A DNA stretch of 9,236 nt from Clostridia bacterium (GTDB lineage Bacteria > Bacillota > Clostridia > TANB77 > CAG-508). The stretch spans positions 1 through 9,236 of the forward strand of contig CAAECB010000003.1 of assembly GCA_900754285.1 (NCBI GenBank), in the 5' to 3' direction. The notes beneath the pieces were generated by a model, which was given only the letters and a program-made list of their open reading frames with translations, was not told the DNA's origin and made no database searches. Of the stretch, positions 6,338-9,236 are shown in pieces. How positions within the stretch are numbered: the first letter of the stretch is position 1; each line of letters begins with the position of its first letter. The translations under genes and the position numbers were made by a program.

Positions 6338-6580
6338 ATGGATGAAAAAACAATGGTAAATGATATTTTAGGCAGTGTTAAAGCAGATTTAACAGCATAT
6401 CAAACAGCTATTTCAGAGTCTGAAAATATGGGGCTTAGACAAACTTTTCAACAAATTAGAAATAATGATGAAAGTTTTCAATATGAATTATTTAGAATAG
6501 CACAAACTAAAGGATATTATGTTCCATCTCAAAAAGCAACTGTTACAGAAATTAATCAAGTTAAAACAGATTTAACATAG
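6338..6580 (+). CDS. CotF-family spore coat protein
   Basis: This 80-residue protein matches the Coat F family. It opens with an acidic helix (MDEKTMVNDILGSVKADLTAY). Then come SENMGLRQTFQQIRNNDE, the family's LRQTLQQMRN-type helix, YELFRIAQTKGYYVPSQKA, equivalent to the family's YELY-A-KGYY-PA pattern, and a final helix (INQVKTDL). It is expected in the spore coat or outer spore layers. ATG at 6338 has an ideal AGGAGG (6325-6330) with 7 bases of spacing, stronger than that of the preceding gene, suggesting higher translation of this second product. There are 11 bases between the genes. No other coat genes are present in the window. The conserved GYY motif makes the assignment reliable, though the exact coat layer is unknown. 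Confidence 0.88.
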   Translation: MDEKTMVNDILGSVKADLTAYQTAISESENMGLRQTFQQIRNNDESFQYELFRIAQTKGYYVPSQKATVTEINQVKTDLT

Positions 6581-6690
6581 ATAAGATGAAAAATAGTACA
6601 AAAAGTTAGTTATGTTAATCTATAATATTGTTTTGCATTTTTTGAAAAATGGAGAAAAAACGAATATAAGTGAGGTAAACGGAGAAAAAT

Positions 6691-6715
6691 ATAGCAAAAT
6701 TGCTATTTATTTCCT
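6691..6715 (+). terminator. Weak possible terminator after the coat genes
   Basis: ATAGCA (6691-6696) and TGCTAT (6701-6706) form a 6-bp stem with a four-base loop, followed by a broken T-rich stretch (TTATTTCC). It is short and 110 bp past the stop codon, so termination here is doubtful. Confidence 0.3.
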
Positions 6716-6726
6716 TGTGGTTTATC

Positions 6727-6755
6727 TTGCTTTTTTTTCAATATTACAATATGAT
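6727..6755 (+). promoter_or_regulatory. Sigma-A-like promoter of the M23 peptidase gene
   Basis: TTGCTT (6727-6732) and TATGAT (6750-6755) are 17 bp apart, and the gene starts 31 bp downstream. This suggests vegetative expression separate from the coat genes. Confidence 0.5.
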
Positions 6756-6786
6756 TACATTAATATTACAAAGGGAGAATTGATTA

Positions 6787-7800
6787 ATGTTAAAAAAAGT
6801 ATTAGTGCATGCAAGGAAATCCTTGAAGTTTGCTACATTATTAGGGATAGCTGCTTTTTTAATTATAGGTTTAGTTGCGTATTTTTTTAAACCAACATAT
6901 AGGGTTATTTTAAATAATGAGCAAATAGGATATACATCAGATAAGGGAAAGTTACAAGCGAAAATAAATGATTATATCAAAAATGGTGATGGCCAAAATG
7001 TTGCATTTGTACAAGTTGAGCAAATGCCAGAATATCAATTATGTTTATTAAAAAGAGGCATAGTACCAAATGATAATGAAATATATGATAAAATAAAAAA
7101 TGCTGGAACTACATATTATAGATATTATGCAATTCTAGAAAATCAAGAAGAAAAAGCATATGTATCTACATTTGCAGAAGCTGAAAATGTTGTAAATACA
7201 TTAAAAGAAAAACAAAGTAGTAATATGGATAATATAACTATTTCTGAAAAATATGAAATGGAAAATAAAGAATTTGTTACTACAGAAGATGCAGTAGCTA
7301 AATTGTATGTAGAAAAACAAGAGCCTGTTCAAGTAGCAAAAACTACTAATAAAACAACAGTAAAAAAAGCTACGGGTACAGTAAATACAGGCTTTAATAT
7401 TTCTGGTTCAAAAGTTAGTTTAGGAATTTCTTTAATAAAGCCAATCTCAGGTATTATAACATCTCGTTTTGCAGAATCAAGTAGAATACGTTCTTCAAGA
7501 CATACAGGGTTAGATATTTCAGCATCTACAGGGACTCCAATAAAAGCGGCAGCATCAGGTACGGTTACTTTTTCTGGACGTAAAGGTTCATATGGTAATT
7601 TGATAGTTGTAACACATGGAAATGGGGTTCAGACATATTATGGACATTGTAGTGCTTTATATGCATCTACAGGGCAACAGGTTTCTCAAGGTCAAACTAT
7701 TGCAGCAGTAGGTTCAACAGGAAATTCAACAGGTCCACACCTTCATTTAGAAATTAGAGTTAATGGGGTGGCATATAATCCACAAAATTATTTGTATTAA
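6787..7800 (+). CDS. Membrane-anchored M23 (LytM-type) peptidoglycan endopeptidase
   Basis: This 337-residue zinc metallopeptidase is predicted to cut peptide cross-links of peptidoglycan outside the membrane. A short basic N-terminus (MLKKVLVHARK) is followed by one membrane helix (about 15-34) without a signal-peptidase site. An extracytoplasmic domain (35-185) follows, containing YRVILNNEQIGYTSD, a lead-in I recall from SpoIIQ-like and other Clostridia M23 proteins. Next is a Lys/Thr-rich linker and the LytM domain (about 215-337). All expected active-site residues are present: zinc ligands H239 and D243 (RHTGLD), catalytic H287 (YGH) and H318-L-H320 (GPHLHLEI). It should therefore be active, unlike degenerate SpoIIQ of Clostridia. 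ATG at 6787 has AAGGGAG (6771-6777) upstream. It has its own promoter and a strong terminator. A role in growth versus sporulation (it lies beside coat genes) cannot be decided. Confidence 0.92.
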   Translation: MLKKVLVHARKSLKFATLLGIAAFLIIGLVAYFFKPTYRVILNNEQIGYTSDKGKLQAKINDYIKNGDGQNVAFVQVEQMPEYQLCLLKRGIVPNDNEIYDKIKNAGTTYYRYYAILENQEEKAYVSTFAEAENVVNTLKEKQSSNMDNITISEKYEMENKEFVTTEDAVAKLYVEKQEPVQVAKTTNKTTVKKATGTVNTGFNISGSKVSLGISLIKPISGIITSRFAESSRIRSSRHTGLDISASTGTPIKAAASGTVTFSGRKGSYGNLIVVTHGNGVQTYYGHCSALYASTGQQVSQGQTIAAVGSTGNSTGPHLHLEIRVNGVAYNPQNYLY

Positions 7801-7830
7801 AAATAAAAAGATATATACATAAGTGAAGAG

Positions 7831-7876
7831 AACCCAACTTACTAAACAAAAAAGTTTAATAAGTTGGGTTTATTTT
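7831..7876 (+). terminator. Rho-independent terminator after the M23 gene
   Basis: AACCCAACTTACTAAAC (7831-7847) and GTTTAATAAGTTGGGTT (7854-7870) form a 17-bp stem with one mismatch around an A6 loop. A T-rich tail follows (TTTATTTTAA). On the minus strand it lacks a T-tract, so it is a poor terminator for mecA. Confidence 0.82.
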
Positions 7877-7934
7877 AATGGCTTTTTAAAATTCTAGAAA
7901 AATTTTCTGAATTTCTTAAATTAAAAGATGCCAA

Positions 7935-8558
7935 TTATATAAAATATTTTATTGTTGTTGAAATTGGATTTTTTTTAATTATATATTTTCCATGTTCATG
8001 TAAAATATCTTCAAAAATCTTATTGCAAGTACTTAAATTTGCGAATTCACTAATTAGTGTAAAAAATTTATTTGTGTAAGTGTTATTTTTGTTTATACCA
8101 GATAATGTTAAGTAAATATTATCTTTATAAAAAAATAAAGAAGAATTATTTATCAGTTTGCGTGTAATATGTATATTTTTTGCATTTAAAAGAGAGCAAA
8201 AATTGCAAAAATCATCAAAAGTTTTAAAGTTATAAACAAAAAAATCACTTTCATCATTGGAAGTTTTTTCTGGAAGATCGATTTGTTTTTTGCTATTTGA
8301 AAAATTTTTTTGCAATTGGAATTTTGTTATAGTAAAAGCAATAACATCATTTGAATTTGAGAAAGCTTCAATAAAAAGTTTATATCCGTCAGTTTCAAAG
8401 CCGATTTCCTTTTTGGCAGTTTTTAAAATATCTAGTAAAAATTCTTGTGATGTAGGTGTTGATGATAATAGTGTTTGAATATCTAGTTCTTTTTTTTCTA
8501 AATCTTCCTGTTTTAATATTATTCTTATTTTATTTTCTGTTAGTTTTTCTATTTTCAA
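7935..8558 (-). CDS. mecA: Adaptor protein MecA
   Basis: MecA delivers substrates to the ClpC ATPase for degradation by ClpCP and helps assemble the ClpC hexamer. In Bacillus it controls competence, and its role in Clostridia is less known. The 207 residues (218 in B. subtilis) show the family's two-domain layout. The N-terminal substrate-binding domain starts MKIEKLTENKIRIIL and contains FLLDILKTAKKEIGF and LFIEAF. A polar Ser/Asn/Lys-rich linker follows (about 85-105). The C-terminal ClpC-binding domain starts near YNFKTFDDFCNFCSLL and includes the SSLFFYKDNIYLTL strand pair. The start is TTG (plus-strand 8556-8558), supported by a strong GGGGGAG six bases upstream and by the family's usual N-terminus; no ATG is suitably placed. 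It is a single-gene unit, transcribed away from the pilin-like gene. A bulged hairpin (7889-7914) lies downstream, but no good terminator is seen on this strand. Confidence 0.88.
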   Translation of the reverse strand: MKIEKLTENKIRIILKQEDLEKKELDIQTLLSSTPTSQEFLLDILKTAKKEIGFETDGYKLFIEAFSNSNDVIAFTITKFQLQKNFSNSKKQIDLPEKTSNDESDFFVYNFKTFDDFCNFCSLLNAKNIHITRKLINNSSLFFYKDNIYLTLSGINKNNTYTNKFFTLISEFANLSTCNKIFEDILHEHGKYIIKKNPISTTIKYFI

Positions 8559-8611
8559 TTATGACTCCCCCTTTTGTTTTTCTGTATAATGCTTATGTGT
8601 ATTCTATGTTT

Positions 8612-8640
8612 ATTATACTATATTTTTAATTGGTTTTAAA
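8612..8640 (-). promoter_or_regulatory. Sigma-A-like promoter of mecA
   Basis: On the minus strand a perfect TATAAT -10 box (plus 8612-8617) is preceded at 17 bp by TTTAAA (plus 8635-8640, 4 of 6 to consensus). This places a transcript start about 45-50 bases before the TTG start. No CtsR-type heptad repeat (GGTCAAA) is visible nearby. Confidence 0.55.
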
Positions 8641-8967
8641 TGTATAAATTTTGGTAATGTGTAAAATAGAAAAAATTACATCTTTTTTGTGTGTTGAAAA
8701 AGTTTTTGAATATATGTGATTTATGAGGGTTTTATAAAAAATATTTTTTGAAAGGTAATGTTAATTTTTAACCTTTAGTAAAAGTATATAATTAATTTTA
8801 TATCATATACCAACAAAAAATGCAATGGCAGAAGATGGAAAAGTTTCAGAAAAATTTGTATAAAAAATTGCAAAACAGTTAATACTGTAAGTAAAGAAGG
8901 CTTTTGACTTTTTTGTTAAGGTTAAAACTTAATAAAAGAATTTGAGACAAAGGAAGGAGAGTTTAGA
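8641..8967. other. 327-bp divergent intergenic region between the mecA promoter and the pilin-like gene
   Basis: No gene is recognised here. It holds a small inverted repeat ACAGT-TAAT-ACTGT (8874-8887) and a bulged hairpin AAAGG...CCTTT (8751-8776). There is also a TATAAT (8787-8792) with a poor -35 region, and TTGACT (8904-8909) with TTAATA 19 bp further on (8929-8934). Either of the last two could serve the pilin-like gene, but neither is convincing. A short coding-like stretch at 8792-8863 ends in TAA and may be a gene remnant. Confidence 0.4.
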
Positions 8968-9236
8968 ATGAATAAGACAGAGAAAAACATAAGAGGAATC
9001 ACACTAATAGCATTAGTAATAACAATAATTGTGTTGCTAATATTAGCAGGTGTGACAATAGCAGCATTAAGTGGAGATAATGGAATATTACAAAGAGCTA
9101 CAGAAGCAAAAGAAAAAACTGAAATAGGGCAAGAAAAAGAAGTTGTAGAATTAGCAACAATTAGTGCACAAATGGGAGAAAAATATCAAAGTTTAAACCA
9201 AGTAAATCTACAAAAAGAAATAGACAAGCAATATGG
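8968..9236 (+). CDS. Type IV pilin-like (pseudopilin) protein, N-terminal part (3' end outside the window)
   Basis: The first 89 residues of a protein with a prepilin-type leader are visible, and the frame is open to the right edge. A short basic leader (MNKTEKNIR) ends in Gly10. It is followed by ITLIALVITIIVLLILAGV (11-29), the hydrophobic helix of class III signals cut by a PilD-type prepilin peptidase between G10 and I11. The mature +5 position is Ala rather than the Glu needed for efficient filament assembly in classical pilins. The following SGDNGILQRATEAKEKTEIGQEKE is the amphipathic helix extension seen in many pilin-like surface proteins of gut Clostridia. The start ATG has a strong GGAAGGAGAG (8952-8961). 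Processing, export and filament formation are inferred from the family. The C-terminal domain, which would define the function, is outside the window. Confidence 0.85.
   Translation, partial: MNKTEKNIRGITLIALVITIIVLLILAGVTIAALSGDNGILQRATEAKEKTEIGQEKEVVELATISAQMGEKYQSLNQVNLQKEIDKQY

Noticed and set aside
6612..6890. 92-codon frame with a hydrophobic segment between the coat genes and the M23 gene.
   Set aside because: It overlaps the M23 start by about 100 bases, has no ribosome binding site, and contains the M23 promoter and Shine-Dalgarno. It resembles AT-rich intergenic DNA read by chance.

Overview
The window looks like a chromosomal segment of an anaerobic, endospore-forming, very AT-rich Firmicute of class Clostridia. 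The evidence is A/T-ending codons with AGA for arginine, strong purine-rich ribosome binding sites, several TTG starts, a tandem pair of small CotF-type spore coat genes, a MecA adaptor, and a PcrA-type (not UvrD-type) helicase. A pilin-like protein with the N-terminus RGITLIALVITII also fits uncultured gut Clostridia. The assignment to class is inference; no rRNA gene is present.

Layout. 1-668: the 3' end of an SMC/Rad50-like (YhaN/SbcC-type) DNA repair ATPase, cut by the window edge. 762-1921: prfA (release factor RF1) with its own sigma-A-like promoter. 2055-2786: a ZIP-family divalent metal transporter starting with TTG, separated from prfA by two hairpins. 2787-2998: a convergent terminator region with several hairpins. 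2999-3259 (minus): a small XRE-type regulator, divergent from the next gene. 3390-5853: pcrA helicase with promoter and terminator. 5881-6110: a roughly 230-bp near-continuous palindrome with a GC-rich tip, the most striking non-coding object here. 6138-6580: two small spore coat (CotF-family) genes in one transcription unit. 6727-7876: a membrane-anchored M23 (LytM-type) peptidoglycan endopeptidase with promoter and terminator. 7935-8640 (minus): mecA, the ClpC adaptor. 8968-9236: the 5' end of a type IV pilin-like gene, cut by the right edge.

The genes do not form one pathway. They are mostly single-gene units with individual promoters and terminators: translation termination, metal uptake, DNA repair and replication, spore coat, cell-wall remodelling and regulated proteolysis. 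Only the two coat genes are clearly co-transcribed. The prfA-ZIP adjacency recalls an arrangement I believe is common in Clostridia.

I found no defence system, CRISPR array, tRNA, rRNA, complete insertion sequence or recognisable riboswitch. The points most worth following are the long palindrome at 5881-6110, the pilin-like protein lacking the usual Glu at mature position +5, the non-His residue at the expected H-loop of the ATPase, and the hairpin clusters around the ZIP and XRE genes. I do not see convincing evidence of a wholly new biological system.
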